Below, in pieces: positions 10,401 through 21,574 of a DNA stretch of 64,000 nt. The notes under the pieces were generated by a model. The model was not told where the DNA came from and ran no database searches. It saw only the letters and a list, made by a program, of their open reading frames with translations. The position numbers and the translations under genes are program-made. The number at the start of each line of letters is the position of its first letter. Positions within the stretch are counted from its first letter, which is position 1. This DNA comes from an uncultured Eubacterium sp. (GTDB lineage Bacteria > Bacillota > Clostridia > Lachnospirales > Lachnospiraceae), in NCBI GenBank assembly GCA_945946665.1, contig CAMEWO010000002.1, positions 1 to 64,000 of the forward strand. Direction: 5' to 3'.

Positions 10401-11720
10401 TTACTCGCTTAAGAATCCCTTATAATTACGGTTAACCTGCATTGCTTCAATCTGCTTTAATGTTTCAAGAACAACACCAACAATGATGATGACTGATGTT
10501 CCACCAAATGAAACGCTTGCACCAAAGAAGCCTGTGCACATAACTGGGATTAATGCAACGATTAAAAGGCCAACACTTCCTACGAATACTATCTTATTAA
10601 GAATATTGTTAAGATATTCTGTTGTTGACCGGCCAGGTGTAATACCCGGTATAACACCGCCTGCTCTCTTAAGATTATCTGCAATCTGTAAAGGATTAAA
10701 TGTAATCGATGTATAGAAATATGCAAATAATACAACAAGAACGATGTATATAAGTAAGCCAATTGAGTACTTAGGCATTGCTATCTTGCACCAGTATGAC
10801 TGGCTTAAATACTTTGTCCACTCATATGACTTGCCAAACAGCTGTGCAATGATTACAGGGAACTGCATAAGTGATGATGCGAAGATAATTGGCATAACAC
10901 CACCAGTATTAACCTTAAGAGGAATATTAGTTGAGCCTCCTCCAACAAGTCTCTTTCCTGCAACCTTCTGCGAATACTGTACTGGAATTCTTCTCTCAGC
11001 ATCCTGGAGAATAACAACCAGAACAACAAGAGCTATAACAATAGCAATAATGATTGCTGCTACGGTAATGCCTTTTGCAAGAGTCTGTGAAGCCACAAAC
11101 TGTGTATACAGTGTTGCAAAATCAGAAGGCATACCTGATATGATATTGATTAAGAGTACTATAGAAATACCATTACCAACACCATTCTCGGTGATTCTCT
11201 CACCTATCCACATCAATACAGCAGAACCTGCTGTAAGTGCGATTACAACTAACACGATACAAGTAGCAAAATGAATTGTACTCATATCCTGATAATCTTT
11301 GATAAGTCCATTTCTACCAAATCCGATTGCCATGGCAATAGAATCAATAAGAGCAAGACCGATAGTAACATAACGAGTGATTGAAGCGATTTTCTTTCTT
11401 CCATCCTCGCCTTCCTTCTGCATTTCCTCTAACTTAGGAATTGCAATTGTAAGTAACTGCATAATAATAGATGATGTAATGTAAGGTGTAATACTTAATG
11501 CAAAGAGTGACATTTTCTCAAATGAACCACCTGTGAATGCATTGAGGAAATTAGTATCACCTGTCTGCAGACCACTTAATAATGTCTTCATGTACTCTGT
11601 ATCTACACCAGGAATAGGAAGCAAGCTTCCTACCCTGACAACAATCAGCATTCCAAGTGTAAATAAGAGTTTTTTTCTTACGTCTCTATTCTTAAATGCA
11701 TTAACCAGTGAATTTAGCAT
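10401..11720 (-). CDS. secY: Preprotein translocase subunit SecY
   Basis: LLPIPGVDT, FTGGSFEKMSLFALSITPYITSSIIMQLL, RRIPVQYSQKV. Confidence 0.98.
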   Translation of the reverse strand: MLNSLVNAFKNRDVRKKLLFTLGMLIVVRVGSLLPIPGVDTEYMKTLLSGLQTGDTNFLNAFTGGSFEKMSLFALSITPYITSSIIMQLLTIAIPKLEEMQKEGEDGRKKIASITRYVTIGLALIDSIAMAIGFGRNGLIKDYQDMSTIHFATCIVLVVIALTAGSAVLMWIGERITENGVGNGISIVLLINIISGMPSDFATLYTQFVASQTLAKGITVAAIIIAIVIALVVLVVILQDAERRIPVQYSQKVAGKRLVGGGSTNIPLKVNTGGVMPIIFASSLMQFPVIIAQLFGKSYEWTKYLSQSYWCKIAMPKYSIGLLIYIVLVVLFAYFYTSITFNPLQIADNLKRAGGVIPGITPGRSTTEYLNNILNKIVFVGSVGLLIVALIPVMCTGFFGASVSFGGTSVIIIVGVVLETLKQIEAMQVNRNYKGFLSE

Positions 11721-12160
11721 TAGATCACCTCACAAGTTCCACCAACGGCTTCAATCTTTTCCTTAGCTGCTGCGCTGAAAGCATTAGCCTTAACTGTAAG
11801 CTTCTTTGTGAGTTCTCCATTTCCAAGAATCTTAACGCCATCTCTTGGGTTTTTAACAATACCTGACTCGATTAATGTATCTACAGTAACCTCAGCACCA
11901 TTGTCAAATCTCTCAAGTGCACTAATATTAATTCCAATGATTTCAAGTCTGTTTCTGTTAGTGAAACCTCTCTTTGGAATTCTTCTATATAATGGCATCT
12001 GACCACCTTCAAAACCTGGTCTTGGAGCACCTGAACGAGCCTTCTGACCCTTGTGACCCTTACCAGCTGTCTTGCCATTACCTGAACCATGTCCACGGCC
12101 TCTTCTGAAATTATCACTCTTTACTGAACCTTCAGCAGGTCTTAAATTAGATAAATCCAT
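11720..12160 (-). CDS. rplO: 50S ribosomal protein L15
   Basis: [26 protein letters not shown]; stop overlaps the secY start (TAATG). Confidence 0.98.
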   Translation of the reverse strand: MDLSNLRPAEGSVKSDNFRRGRGHGSGNGKTAGKGHKGQKARSGAPRPGFEGGQMPLYRRIPKRGFTNRNRLEIIGINISALERFDNGAEVTVDTLIESGIVKNPRDGVKILGNGELTKKLTVKANAFSAAAKEKIEAVGGTCEVI

Positions 12161-12187
12161 TCTTGCACCTCCTTATATAATATCAGA

Positions 12188-12373
12188 TTAGATCTCTTCT
12201 ACCTTTAACATATAGCCAATCTGCTGTATCTGTCCTCTTGTTGCAGCATTATCTGGAAGCTCAACTGTTTTATGAAGTTTGTTAAGTCCCATAGCCTCAA
12301 CTGTTCTTCTATGCTTAGGAACAGCGCTGATTGGAGATTTTACTAAAGTTATTCTTAACTTCTTATCTGCCAT
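12188..12373 (-). CDS. rpmD: 50S ribosomal protein L30
   Basis: LRITLVKSPISAVPKHRRTVEAMGLNKLHKTVELPD. Confidence 0.97.
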   Translation of the reverse strand: MADKKLRITLVKSPISAVPKHRRTVEAMGLNKLHKTVELPDNAATRGQIQQIGYMLKVEEI

Positions 12374-12405
12374 TTTTAATCCTCCATTCGCTATTAAGCT
12401 TTCAA

Positions 12406-12915
12406 TTAGCCAACGATTTCGCTAACTGACTTACCGCGAAGTCTTGCTACTTCTTCAGGTGTCTTCATAGCCTGAAGACCAGCGATTGTTGCAAGAACTA
12501 CGTTCTGCTTGTTGTTTGATCCAAGTGACTTAGTACGGATATTCTTGATACCTGCAAGTTCAAGTACTGAACGAGCAGGACCACCAGCGATGATACCAGT
12601 ACCTTCTGGAGCTCTCTTAAGAAGAACTCTTGCTCCACCGAACTCACCAATGTAGTCATGTGGAACTGACTTATTCTCATCTAATGGAATCTCTACTAAG
12701 TGCTTCATAGCATCTTCTTTTCCCTTGCGGATTGCTTCAGGAACCTCAGCTGCCTTACCAACACCTGCACCAACGTGCCCGTTGCCGTCACCAACAACTA
12801 CTAAAGCTGCGAATCTCATATTACGTCCGCCCTTTACTACCTTAGTAACACGCTTGATTGCTACTACATTATCATTTAACTCTAACTGACTAGCGTCAAT
12901 GATTGTATGCTTCAT
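12406..12915 (-). CDS. rpsE: 30S ribosomal protein S5
   Basis: [39 protein letters not shown]; start MKHTIIDAS. Confidence 0.97.
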   Translation of the reverse strand: MKHTIIDASQLELNDNVVAIKRVTKVVKGGRNMRFAALVVVGDGNGHVGAGVGKAAEVPEAIRKGKEDAMKHLVEIPLDENKSVPHDYIGEFGGARVLLKRAPEGTGIIAGGPARSVLELAGIKNIRTKSLGSNNKQNVVLATIAGLQAMKTPEEVARLRGKSVSEIVG

Positions 12916-12934
12916 AACTGTTTCTCCCTTCCGC

Positions 12935-13303
12935 TTAGAATTCAAGGCCAGCTTCTCTAGCTGCCTCTGCCAATGCTTTTATTTTTCCTTCATATATGAA
13001 ACCGCCTCTGTCATAGACAACAGTGGTAATACCTTTTTCTAATGCCTTCTTGGCAACTACCTTACCAACTACTGCAGCAGCCTCAACGTTATTAGTTTTT
13101 TCACATTCTGCCTTAACATCCTTGTCTAATGTTGATGCAGATACAAGTGTCTTACCAACTGTGTCGTCAATAATCTGAGCGTACATATGATTATTGCTTC
13201 TGAACACAGCTAAACGTGGTCTTTCTGCTGTACCACTGAAACGATTACGTAATCTTCTATGCTTCTGTTCACGAACTACTGTTCTTGACTTCTTACTAAC
13301 CAT
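12935..13303 (-). CDS. rplR: 50S ribosomal protein L18
   Basis: [48 protein letters not shown]. Confidence 0.97.
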   Translation of the reverse strand: MVSKKSRTVVREQKHRRLRNRFSGTAERPRLAVFRSNNHMYAQIIDDTVGKTLVSASTLDKDVKAECEKTNNVEAAAVVGKVVAKKALEKGITTVVYDRGGFIYEGKIKALAEAAREAGLEF

Positions 13304-13320
13304 AACATTCACTCCTTTAA

Positions 13321-13863
13321 TTATTTCTTACCAGTCTTACCGACCTTACGTCTAATAACCTCATCAGCATACTTGATACCCTTGCCCTTGTATGGCTCTG
13401 GTGATCTCTTAGCTCTGATTTCAGCTGCGTACTGGCCAACTTTTTCTTTATCAATACCCTTTACAACGATGATGTTAGTTCCATCTACTACAGTCTCAAG
13501 ACCTTCTGGATCCTCCATCTCAACTGGGTGAGAATATCCTAATGATAATACAAGCTTCTTGCCCTGCTTCTGAGCTCTATAACCTACACCGTTAATCTCA
13601 AGCTTCTTCTCGTAGCCTTCGCTAACGCCGATTACCATGTTATTAATAAGAGTTCTTGTTAATCCGTGTAAAGACTTCATCTTCTTTAAGTCGTTAGGTC
13701 TTGAAACAACAACCTCACTACCCTCAAGCTTGATTTCCATCTCTGCAGGTAAAACTCTTTCAAGGGTTCCCTTAGGACCCTTTACAGTCACTTTATTATT
13801 TTCTGCGATATCAACAGTAACTCCTGCTGGTACAGCGATAGGCATTCTTCCTATACGTGACAT
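13321..13863 (-). CDS. rplF: 50S ribosomal protein L6
   Basis: [43 protein letters not shown]. Confidence 0.98.
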   Translation of the reverse strand: MSRIGRMPIAVPAGVTVDIAENNKVTVKGPKGTLERVLPAEMEIKLEGSEVVVSRPNDLKKMKSLHGLTRTLINNMVIGVSEGYEKKLEINGVGYRAQKQGKKLVLSLGYSHPVEMEDPEGLETVVDGTNIIVVKGIDKEKVGQYAAEIRAKRSPEPYKGKGIKYADEVIRRKVGKTGKK

Positions 13864-13897
13864 GCCGTGCACCTCCTGAATATATTAATTACTTTAA

Positions 13898-14293
13898 CTA
13901 CCAAACGAATGCAAGTACTTCTCCGCCAACGCCGAGCTTTCTTGCTTCCTTATCTGTAACAACGCCCTGGTTTGTAGAGATAATAGCCACACCAAGACCA
14001 CCAAGAACCTTAGGAAGTTCTTCCTTGCTAGCATATACTCTAAGACCTGGCTTAGAGATTCTCTGAAGACCAGAAATGATCTTCTCGTTCTTATCCTTAC
14101 CATACTTTAATGTGATATGGATATCCTTGAAATTACCGTTGTCTACGAGATCGTAAGACTTAATATATCCCTCATCTAAAAGGATCTTTGCAATAGCAAG
14201 CTTCATCTTTGATGATGGAACATCAACAGTGTCATGCTTTGCTGTATTTGCATTACGAATTCTTGTAAGCATATCTGCAATTGGATCTGTCAT
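13898..14293 (-). CDS. rpsH: 30S ribosomal protein S8
   Basis: [41 protein letters not shown]. Confidence 0.98.
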   Translation of the reverse strand: MTDPIADMLTRIRNANTAKHDTVDVPSSKMKLAIAKILLDEGYIKSYDLVDNGNFKDIHITLKYGKDKNEKIISGLQRISKPGLRVYASKEELPKVLGGLGVAIISTNQGVVTDKEARKLGVGGEVLAFVW

Positions 14294-14372
14294 TATTAAT
14301 TTTCCTCCTTAATTAATTAACGTAGTTTCCCATACGGGACTTGTGTTATAAAAAAATAGATTAAGCTCTATC

Positions 14373-14558
14373 TTACCAAGAAGCTTTCTTAACTCCTGGG
14401 ATCTGACCCTTATAAGCTAATTCACGGAAGCAAATTCTGCAGATTCCGTATTTTCTTAAAACAGAATGTGGACGACCACAAATTGTACAACGAGTATACG
14501 CTCTTGTAGAGAACTTAGGTGTTCTCTGCTGCTTAATCTTCATTGAAGTTTTAGCCAT
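14373..14558 (-). CDS. rpsN: 30S ribosomal protein S14 type Z (zinc-binding)
   Basis: [41 protein letters not shown]; CxxC...CxxC. Confidence 0.97.
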   Translation of the reverse strand: MAKTSMKIKQQRTPKFSTRAYTRCTICGRPHSVLRKYGICRICFRELAYKGQIPGVKKASW

Positions 14559-14574
14559 TGAAATTTACCTCCTA

Positions 14575-15114
14575 TTAGTTTTTGAATGGCATGTTGAAGC
14601 ATCTTAACAACTCACGAGCTTCTTCATCAGTTTTAGCTGTAGTTGTAATAATTACATCCATACCTCTAACCTTATCAATCTTGTCATATTCGATTTCTGG
14701 GAAGATAATCTGCTCTTTAATACCTAAAGCATAGTTACCTCTTCCATCAAATGAATCAGCGCTTACGCCTCTGAAGTCACGTACACGAGGTAATGCAAGA
14801 TTAACGAGTCTGTCAAGGAACTCATACATCTTCTCACCACGAAGTGTAACCTTACAGCCGATTGCCTGACCTTCTCTTAACTTGAAGTTAGCAATTGAAT
14901 TCTTTGCTCTTGTAAGAACGGCCTTCTGACCAGAAATAATCTCAAGCTCTTTAACTGCTTCGTCAAGAAGCTTTGAGTTTTCCTTTGCTTCGCCAACGCC
15001 CATGTTAATTACTATCTTATCGATTTTTGGAACCATCATTGGGTTCTTGTAACCGAATTTCTCTGTCATCTTTTTAGTGATTTCGTCATTATATAAATCT
15101 CTAAGTCTACTCAA
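14575..15114 (-). CDS. rplE: 50S ribosomal protein L5
   Basis: [37 protein letters not shown]. Confidence 0.98.
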   Translation of the reverse strand: MSRLRDLYNDEITKKMTEKFGYKNPMMVPKIDKIVINMGVGEAKENSKLLDEAVKELEIISGQKAVLTRAKNSIANFKLREGQAIGCKVTLRGEKMYEFLDRLVNLALPRVRDFRGVSADSFDGRGNYALGIKEQIIFPEIEYDKIDKVRGMDVIITTTAKTDEEARELLRCFNMPFKN

Positions 15115-15137
15115 TTTTAATTGCCTCCTTCCTTGTA

Positions 15138-15449
15138 TTAATCGATAACCTTGCCTGTTGCCTTTGCAACACGAACCTTTTTACCGTCCTTGAAGTCATA
15201 ACCAATCTTAGTTGTCTTACCGTCAACTACTAACATGATGTTAGAGATATCGATTGGTGACTCCTGGTGGAGAATTCCACCCTGTGGATTAGCTGCACTT
15301 GGCTTAGCATGCTTTGTAACCATGTTAACGCCCTCAACTAATGCTGTATGGTTCTTTGCATTGACAGAAAGTACTTTACCTTCCTTGTCTTTGTCTCTAC
15401 CTGCGATAACCTTAACTGTATCGCCCTTTTTAATTCTTACAGCTGACAT
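15138..15449 (-). CDS. rplX: 50S ribosomal protein L24
   Basis: [39 protein letters not shown]. Confidence 0.97.
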   Translation of the reverse strand: MSAVRIKKGDTVKVIAGRDKDKEGKVLSVNAKNHTALVEGVNMVTKHAKPSAANPQGGILHQESPIDISNIMLVVDGKTTKIGYDFKDGKKVRVAKATGKVID

Positions 15450-15460
15450 TGTGGCACCTC

Positions 15461-15829
15461 CTATAATACTTCTGGAGCTAAAGATACGATCTTCATGAAC
15501 TTCTTATCTCTTAACTCTCTTGCTACTGGTCCAAATATACGAGTTCCCTTAGGAGTTAAATCGTCCTTAATAATTACAGCAGCATTCTCATCGAATTTAA
15601 TATATGATCCGTCTTTACGACGTGTACCCTTAACAGTACGAACAACTACGGCCTTAACAACATCGCCCTTCTTAACAACGCCGCCTGGTGTTGCCTCTTT
15701 AACAGAAGCTACGATAACGTCACCGATATTTGCATATCTTCTTGTAGATCCACCCATAACTCTGATGCAGAGGATTTCCTTAGCACCTGTGTTATCGGCA
15801 ACCTTAAGTCTGGTTTCCTGTTGTACCAT
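15461..15829 (-). CDS. rplN: 50S ribosomal protein L14
   Basis: [28 protein letters not shown]. Confidence 0.98.
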   Translation of the reverse strand: MVQQETRLKVADNTGAKEILCIRVMGGSTRRYANIGDVIVASVKEATPGGVVKKGDVVKAVVVRTVKGTRRKDGSYIKFDENAAVIIKDDLTPKGTRIFGPVARELRDKKFMKIVSLAPEVL

Positions 15830-15886
15830 AATACTACCCCTTTCAGTAATATTAATGCTTTATGCATTATGTCAAAATGATATTTA

Positions 15887-16144
15887 TTATTTTGCTCTGC
15901 TGATAATCTCAACTAATCTCCATCTCTTATCCTTTGAGAGTGGTCTGGTTTCCATTACCTTAACTGTATCACCGATTAAACATTCATTGTTCTCATCGTG
16001 TGCTTTTAACCTATATGTTCTCTTGACAATCTTGTTGTACAATGGATGCTTTACGTTATCCTCAACAGCAACAACAATTGTCTTATCCATCTTATTGCTT
16101 ACGACTCTGCCTGTACGAGTTTTTCTCAAATTTCTCTCTTCCAC
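15887..16144 (-). CDS. rpsQ: 30S ribosomal protein S17
   Basis: [38 protein letters not shown]. Confidence 0.97.
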   Translation of the reverse strand: MEERNLRKTRTGRVVSNKMDKTIVVAVEDNVKHPLYNKIVKRTYRLKAHDENNECLIGDTVKVMETRPLSKDKRWRLVEIISRAK

Positions 16145-16181
16145 AGTTCGTTCTCCTTTCTAGGAAATAGTTTTACTCTAA

Positions 16182-16391
16182 TTAAGCATTCTTCTGTGCA
16201 ATTACAGTCTGGATTCTAGCAATATTCTTTCTTACTTCTTTAATTCTGCTAGTATTATCCAACTGATTTGTTGCGTTCTGGAATCTTAAATTGAAAAGTT
16301 CCTTCTTAGCAGCTACTAATTCTTCATTTAAGTCTGCAGCTGATTTTGCCTTTAAATCTTCTACATATTTATTAATTTTCACTGTTATCAC
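16182..16391 (-). CDS. rpmC: 50S ribosomal protein L29
   Basis: [50 protein letters not shown]. Confidence 0.97.
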   Translation of the reverse strand: MITVKINKYVEDLKAKSAADLNEELVAAKKELFNLRFQNATNQLDNTSRIKEVRKNIARIQTVIAQKNA

Positions 16392-16809
16392 CGCCTTCTA
16401 AGTCTGCACGTGAAACAACCTTACACTTGCAAGGAAGCTTGTGTGTTGCAAGACGCAACGCCTCTCTGGCTGTCTCTTCAGGGACACCAGAAATCTCAAA
16501 CATTACACGTCCAGGTTTAACTACTGCTACCCAGCACTCCAAGTTACCTTTACCTTTACCCATACGTACGCCGATAGGCTTACCTGTTACAGGCTTATCT
16601 GGGAAAATCTTTATAAATACTTTACCGCCACGCTTGATGTAACGTGTCATCGCAATACGGGCAGCCTCAATCTGATTTGATTTGATCCAACATGGCTCTG
16701 TTGCAACGATACCATACTCACCGTTAGTAATCTTGTTGCCTCTTGTAGCCTTACCAGCCATAGAACCACGGAACTGTCTACGATATTTTACTCTCTTAGG
16801 TAGTAACAT
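16372..16809 (-). CDS. rplP: 50S ribosomal protein L16
   Basis: [25 protein letters not shown]; 3' end overlaps rpmC by 20 nt. Confidence 0.98.
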   Translation of the reverse strand: MLLPKRVKYRRQFRGSMAGKATRGNKITNGEYGIVATEPCWIKSNQIEAARIAMTRYIKRGGKVFIKIFPDKPVTGKPIGVRMGKGKGNLECWVAVVKPGRVMFEISGVPEETAREALRLATHKLPCKCKVVSRADLEGGDNSEN

Positions 16810-17477
16810 TATTGCTCGCTCCCTTCCTTATTAGCTTTTGCCTTCTTAGTTGGAAGTACTTCTCCTTCATATATCCAAACCTTAACACCAACCTTGCCGT
16901 ATGTTGTGTTTGCTTCTGCAAAACCATAGTCAATGTCAGCACGAAGTGTCTGAAGAGGAATTGTACCCTCGCTATAGAACTCTGTACGAGCCATATCTGC
17001 TCCGCCTAAACGTCCTGAACAAGCTGTCTTGATACCCTTAACACCCTGCTTCATTGTTCTGCTCATGCATGACTTCATAGCTCTTCTGAATGAGATACGA
17101 TTCTCTAACTGCTGTGCAATATTCTCTGCAACAAGCTGAGCATCTCTGTCTGGTCTCTTTATTTCCTTGATATCAATGCTTAACTTCTTAGCAGATGTAA
17201 GCTTCTCAACCTGCTTCTTTAAGTTCTCTATCTCAGCACCACCCTTACCAATAACAACACCTGGCTTAGCAGTATGGATAATTACTTTAAGTCTGTCTGA
17301 AGCTCTCTCTGTTTCAATCTTAGAAATTCCTGCAGCATAAAGCTTTTCCTTAAGGAATTTTCTGATGTTATAATCTTCTACAAGGTTATCAGCAAAAGTC
17401 TCTTCTGCGTACCATTTTGAATCCCAATCTTTGATAACGCCGACTCTTAAACCATGAGGATTAACTTTCTGTCCCAT
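16809..17477 (-). CDS. rpsC: 30S ribosomal protein S3
   Basis: [27 protein letters not shown] domain [13 protein letters not shown]. Confidence 0.98.
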   Translation of the reverse strand: MGQKVNPHGLRVGVIKDWDSKWYAEETFADNLVEDYNIRKFLKEKLYAAGISKIETERASDRLKVIIHTAKPGVVIGKGGAEIENLKKQVEKLTSAKKLSIDIKEIKRPDRDAQLVAENIAQQLENRISFRRAMKSCMSRTMKQGVKGIKTACSGRLGGADMARTEFYSEGTIPLQTLRADIDYGFAEANTTYGKVGVKVWIYEGEVLPTKKAKANKEGSEQ

Positions 17478-17523
17478 TTAAATCTCCTTTCTAATCTTTA
17501 GGAAAAATATTTCCAAAAGCCAT

Positions 17524-17555
17524 CCGGAGATGCGCTTAATTAAAAGCACATCCGG
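17524..17555 (-). other. Intra-operon hairpin between rplV and rpsC
   Basis: CCGGAGATGCGCTTAATTAAAAGCACATCCGG imperfect stem, no T-tract. Confidence 0.6.
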
Positions 17556-17557
17556 AA

Positions 17558-17944
17558 TTATCTTTCATTGAGTATTACAGTGATATGGCTCATTCTCTTC
17601 TCGATTCTATAAGCTCTACCCTGTGCTCTAGGCTTGATTCTCTTCATTGTAGGTCCCTTGTTAGCATAACACTCTTCGATGTATAACTTGCTTGGGTCCA
17701 TACCATTGTTATTCTCAGCATTAGCTGCTGCTGACTTAATAAGCTTCTCTATAAGTGATGAAGCATATCTTGGATTGTACATTACGATAGCGAGAGCCTC
17801 TTCTACGCTCTTACCTCTGATAGCATCCAAAACGAAACATGCTTTCTGCACTGATACTCTAGCGTATGATAACTTTGCGCTTGGTCTTGTATCCTTAACG
17901 GCATTTCTTTCTCTTTTAATCTGGGATCTATGTCCGTTTGCCAT
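17558..17944 (-). CDS. rplV: 50S ribosomal protein L22
   Basis: AKLSYARVSVQKACFVLDAIRGKSVEEA; PRAQGRAYRIEKRMSHITVIL. Confidence 0.98.
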   Translation of the reverse strand: MANGHRSQIKRERNAVKDTRPSAKLSYARVSVQKACFVLDAIRGKSVEEALAIVMYNPRYASSLIEKLIKSAAANAENNNGMDPSKLYIEECYANKGPTMKRIKPRAQGRAYRIEKRMSHITVILNER

Positions 17945-17977
17945 GGATTACAGCCTCCTTTCAATTAATGGTTTATA

Positions 17978-18253
17978 TTATCTACTCTTCTTTTCGTCCT
18001 TACCATGTCCTCTGTAAGTTCTTGTTGCAACGAACTCACCGAGCTTGTGGCCAACCATATCCTCTGTAATATATACAGGAACATGCTTTCTTCCATCGTG
18101 GACAGCTATTGTATGTCCCACAAACTGTGGAAAAATAGTTGAACGACGTGACCATGTCTTAATAACCTGCTTGTCATTGGCAGCGTTCATAGCGTCTACC
18201 TTCTTGAGCAGGCTCTCATCTGCGAATGGTCCTTTTTTAAGTGATCGAGCCAT
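17978..18253 (-). CDS. rpsS: 30S ribosomal protein S19
   Basis: [52 protein letters not shown]. Confidence 0.98.
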   Translation of the reverse strand: MARSLKKGPFADESLLKKVDAMNAANDKQVIKTWSRRSTIFPQFVGHTIAVHDGRKHVPVYITEDMVGHKLGEFVATRTYRGHGKDEKKSR

Positions 18254-18294
18254 AGGTTCAAACCTCCTTATAATCTTGAAATCTTAATTAATAA

Positions 18295-19137
18295 TTACTT
18301 AATAGCCTTACCGTCTCTTCTTCTGACAATCAACTTGTTAGACTGCTTTTTCTTCTTACGAGTCTTAAGACCCATAGCAGGCTTGCCCCAAGGTGTCATT
18401 GGTGATGGACGACCAATAGGTGCTCTACCTTCACCACCACCGTGTGGATGGTCGTTAGGGTTCATAACTGAACCACGAACTGTAGGTCTGATACCCATAT
18501 GTCTCTTACGTCCGGCCTTACCAAGATTAATCAGGCTGTGGTCTCCGTTACCTACAACACCAATTGTTGCACGGCAAACGATAGGAACCATTCTCATCTC
18601 ACCTGAAGGTAAACGAAGTGTTGCATACTTACCTTCCTTAGCCATTAACTGAGCTGAGTTACCAGCTGAACGAACAAGCTGTCCGCCCTTGCCTGGATAT
18701 AATTCAATGTTGTGAATCTGTGTACCAACAGGGATCTCAGAAAGTGGTAAGCAGTTACCTACTCTTACTTCTGCACCAGAACCGTTCTGAACTGTCATTC
18801 CGTCTGTTAATCCCTGAGGTGCTAAAATATATGCTTTCTCGCCATCTGCATAACAGATTAATGCGATGTTAGCTGTTCTGTTAGGATCGTACTCGATACC
18901 AATAACTTTTGCTGGAATACCTTCCTTATTTCTCTTGAAGTCGATAATTCTGTACTTCTGTCTGTTTCCACCACCATGGTGTCTAACAGTGATCTTACCC
19001 TGGTTATTACGACCAGCTGTCTTCTTCTTAGAAGCGATTAATGACTTTTCAGGAGTTGTCTTTGTGATTTCTGAGAAATCAGATCCAGTCATATTTCTTC
19101 TGGAAGGTGTATATGGGTTATATGTTTTGATTCCCAT
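18295..19137 (-). CDS. rplB: 50S ribosomal protein L2
   Basis: [61 protein letters not shown]. Confidence 0.98.
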   Translation of the reverse strand: MGIKTYNPYTPSRRNMTGSDFSEITKTTPEKSLIASKKKTAGRNNQGKITVRHHGGGNRQKYRIIDFKRNKEGIPAKVIGIEYDPNRTANIALICYADGEKAYILAPQGLTDGMTVQNGSGAEVRVGNCLPLSEIPVGTQIHNIELYPGKGGQLVRSAGNSAQLMAKEGKYATLRLPSGEMRMVPIVCRATIGVVGNGDHSLINLGKAGRKRHMGIRPTVRGSVMNPNDHPHGGGEGRAPIGRPSPMTPWGKPAMGLKTRKKKKQSNKLIVRRRDGKAIK

Positions 19138-19189
19138 TATTTTTTCTCCTTTCGAGTTGTGTAATATTGTTGTCTACACCAGTGGATAA

Positions 19190-19489
19190 TTAAAGACCCT
19201 GGAAGATCTCAATATCCTTGCTATCCTCTGTCAACTGAACGATAGCTTTCTTAGTCTTGGCAGTTGTTCCTTCTGTTCTGCCTCTTCTCTTTTTCTTACC
19301 AATGCTGTTTAATGTGTTAACGTTCTGAACCTTAACTCCATCAAACATTCTCTCTACAGCTTCCTTGATCATTGTCTTGTTAGCTTCTGGGTGTACTAAA
19401 AATGTATATTTCTTGAAAGCCATATCTGCCATAGACTTCTCTGTGATAACAGGCTTCATGATTACGTCATAATACTGTACGTTTGCCAT
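19190..19489 (-). CDS. rplW: 50S ribosomal protein L23
   Basis: [17 protein letters not shown]...[20 protein letters not shown]. Confidence 0.97.
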   Translation of the reverse strand: MANVQYYDVIMKPVITEKSMADMAFKKYTFLVHPEANKTMIKEAVERMFDGVKVQNVNTLNSIGKKKRRGRTEGTTAKTKKAIVQLTEDSKDIEIFQGL

Positions 19490-20109
19490 TATGCATACAC
19501 CTCCTCAAGTTTCTCAACAGCAGCCTTAGTAACTACTAATGTGTCATACTTTAATACATCGTATGTGTTGATTTCGTTAGTTGCTGAAACCTTAACTGTT
19601 GGAATATTTCTTCCTGAAAGAACTACGTTCTTGTTCTCGCCTTCGATTACGAAAAGTGCATTAGAAACCTTAATGTTGTTCATAACCTCTGCGAACTTCT
19701 TTGTCTTGATTTCATCAAGATTGAAGCTGTCAAGAACTACGATCTTACTGTCATTAACCTTTGATGATAAAGCTGAAAGAAGAGCAATCTTCTTCTCTTT
19801 CTTATTCATCTTGAATGAATAATCTCTTGGCTTTGGTGCAAATACAACTCCGCCGCCAGTCCACTGTGGAGCTCTTGTAGAACCCTGTCTTGCATGACCA
19901 GTTCCCTTCTGTCTCCATGGTTTTCTTCCGCCACCAGAAACCTCTGAACGTGTCTTAGCGCTCTGTGTTCCCTGACGTTTATTAGCAAGCTGGTTAACTA
20001 CTGCAAGGTGAACAAGGTGTTCATTAACCTCTACGCCAAATACAGCATCATTTAACTCTATAGAACCAACTTCTTTGCCATCAATATTGTAAACAGATAC
20101 TTTTGCCAT
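19489..20109 (-). CDS. rplD: 50S ribosomal protein L4
   Basis: [46 protein letters not shown]. Confidence 0.98.
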   Translation of the reverse strand: MAKVSVYNIDGKEVGSIELNDAVFGVEVNEHLVHLAVVNQLANKRQGTQSAKTRSEVSGGGRKPWRQKGTGHARQGSTRAPQWTGGGVVFAPKPRDYSFKMNKKEKKIALLSALSSKVNDSKIVVLDSFNLDEIKTKKFAEVMNNIKVSNALFVIEGENKNVVLSGRNIPTVKVSATNEINTYDVLKYDTLVVTKAAVEKLEEVYA

Positions 20110-20137
20110 CTGTGTGGTCCTCCTTCCTTAGCAAAAA

Positions 20138-20773
20138 CTACTTAGCAGCCTTTACTGTTTCTTTCAGTGTTACTAATGATTTCTTAGGTCCAGGTACTGC
20201 ACCCTTAACTAAGATAACGTTGTTTTCAACATCAACTCTTACTACTTCAAGATTCTGGATTGTGATTCTCTTTGAACCCATATGTCCAGGCATTCCTTTT
20301 CCCTTGAATACTCTACCAGGTGTTGTTGCTGATCCATTTGAACCCTGATGTCTGTGGAATTTAGAACCGTGAGCCATAGGTCCTCTTGACTGGCCCAATC
20401 TCTTGATTGCGCCCTGGAAACCTTTACCCTTTGAAATAGCAGTTGCGTCAACCTTGTCTCCTGCTGCAAAGATATCAGCCTTGATTTCATCCTTAACTGA
20501 ATACTCAGAAGCATTCTCAAACTTGAACTCTCTTACAAATCTCTTGTAAGGAACTTCTGCCTTGTCAAACTGTCCTTTTACAGGCTTGCTGACTAACTTC
20601 TCTTTAATATCAGCGAAACCTACCTGAACTGCATCATAACCGTCATTCTCAACTGTCTTTACTTGTGTAACAACACAAGGGCCAGCCTGAAGAACAGTTA
20701 CAGGTGTTAAAACACCGTCTTCGTTGAAGATTTGAGTCATTCCGACTTTTGTAGCTAAAATTGCCTTCTTCAT
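20138..20773 (-). CDS. rplC: 50S ribosomal protein L3
   Basis: [54 protein letters not shown]. Confidence 0.98.
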   Translation of the reverse strand: MKKAILATKVGMTQIFNEDGVLTPVTVLQAGPCVVTQVKTVENDGYDAVQVGFADIKEKLVSKPVKGQFDKAEVPYKRFVREFKFENASEYSVKDEIKADIFAAGDKVDATAISKGKGFQGAIKRLGQSRGPMAHGSKFHRHQGSNGSATTPGRVFKGKGMPGHMGSKRITIQNLEVVRVDVENNVILVKGAVPGPKKSLVTLKETVKAAK

Positions 20774-20789
20774 TGATTTTCCTCCTGTT

Positions 20790-20945
20790 TAATCTACAGC
20801 GGACAAGATGATGTGTCCTGCAAACTAATGCCGGGCGCCAGTGGCATACACAGCGCATCCTGTCATCCTAGAACAGCTAATATAAGTGGAACCTGCACCA
20901 CTGCCTGTTACTTCTATATTAAACCCTTAGGATTAATGCTCTTAA
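20790..20945 (-). ncRNA. Structured rpsJ-rplC intergenic RNA, candidate r-protein leader or attenuator
   Basis: About 197 nt gap between S10 and L3 genes with stems GGACA...TGTCC, ATGCC...GGCAT, AGTGG...CCACT. Confidence 0.45.
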
Positions 20946-20970
20946 AATAATGAAAAATGTAAGGAAATGA

Positions 20971-21288
20971 TTAGTTCATAACCTTAAGATTGATGAATAC
21001 ACCAGCTGGCATCTCTAATTTAGATAATGCATCAACAGTCTTCTGTGAAGGTGTTAAAACATCGATGAGTCTCTTGTGAGTTCTCTGCTCAAACTGCTCT
21101 CTTGAATACTTGTACTTGTGAACAGCTCTTATGATTGTAACAACTTCCTTCTTAGTTGGAAGAGGTACTGGACCACTCACACTAGCTCCTGTCTTCTTAA
21201 CAGTTTCGATGATTTTCTTCGCTGACTGATCTACTAACTGATGATCATAAGCCTTCAGAGTTATTCTGATTACCTGATTTGCTGCCAT
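20971..21288 (-). CDS. rpsJ: 30S ribosomal protein S10
   Basis: [49 protein letters not shown]; the upstream part of the listed ORF is leader. Confidence 0.97.
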   Translation of the reverse strand: MAANQVIRITLKAYDHQLVDQSAKKIIETVKKTGASVSGPVPLPTKKEVVTIIRAVHKYKYSREQFEQRTHKRLIDVLTPSQKTVDALSKLEMPAGVFINLKVMN

Positions 21289-21309
21289 AAAAAAAGTCGC
21301 CTCCTTTTC

Positions 21310-21560
21310 GCACTTTGTTTTGTAAGTACGACAAGCGGTGACTGTACACACTCCCACGTGTATCGAGGATTCACATCCCAGAAACTAACGTGTCATTTCT
21401 GCAAATGCAGATGATTATTGGTACAGTGACTTGTCGCCAGTTTGTTAGCCGGATAACCGGCCTTGACATTCGCTCCACGGAAAAACCTGCAAACGCAGCA
21501 ACCTCACGCTTCATAGCTATCAATGTCACAGCAAGTGATAGTATACATTAACTCATCTGC
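21310..21560 (-). ncRNA. Candidate S10-operon leader RNA
   Basis: Roughly 230 nt transcribed 5' UTR after a likely promoter (TTGCAT-N17-TATACT), with hairpin GCCGGTTATCCGGC and other stems. Confidence 0.4.
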
Positions 21561-21574
21561 AAATGCAATAAAAA

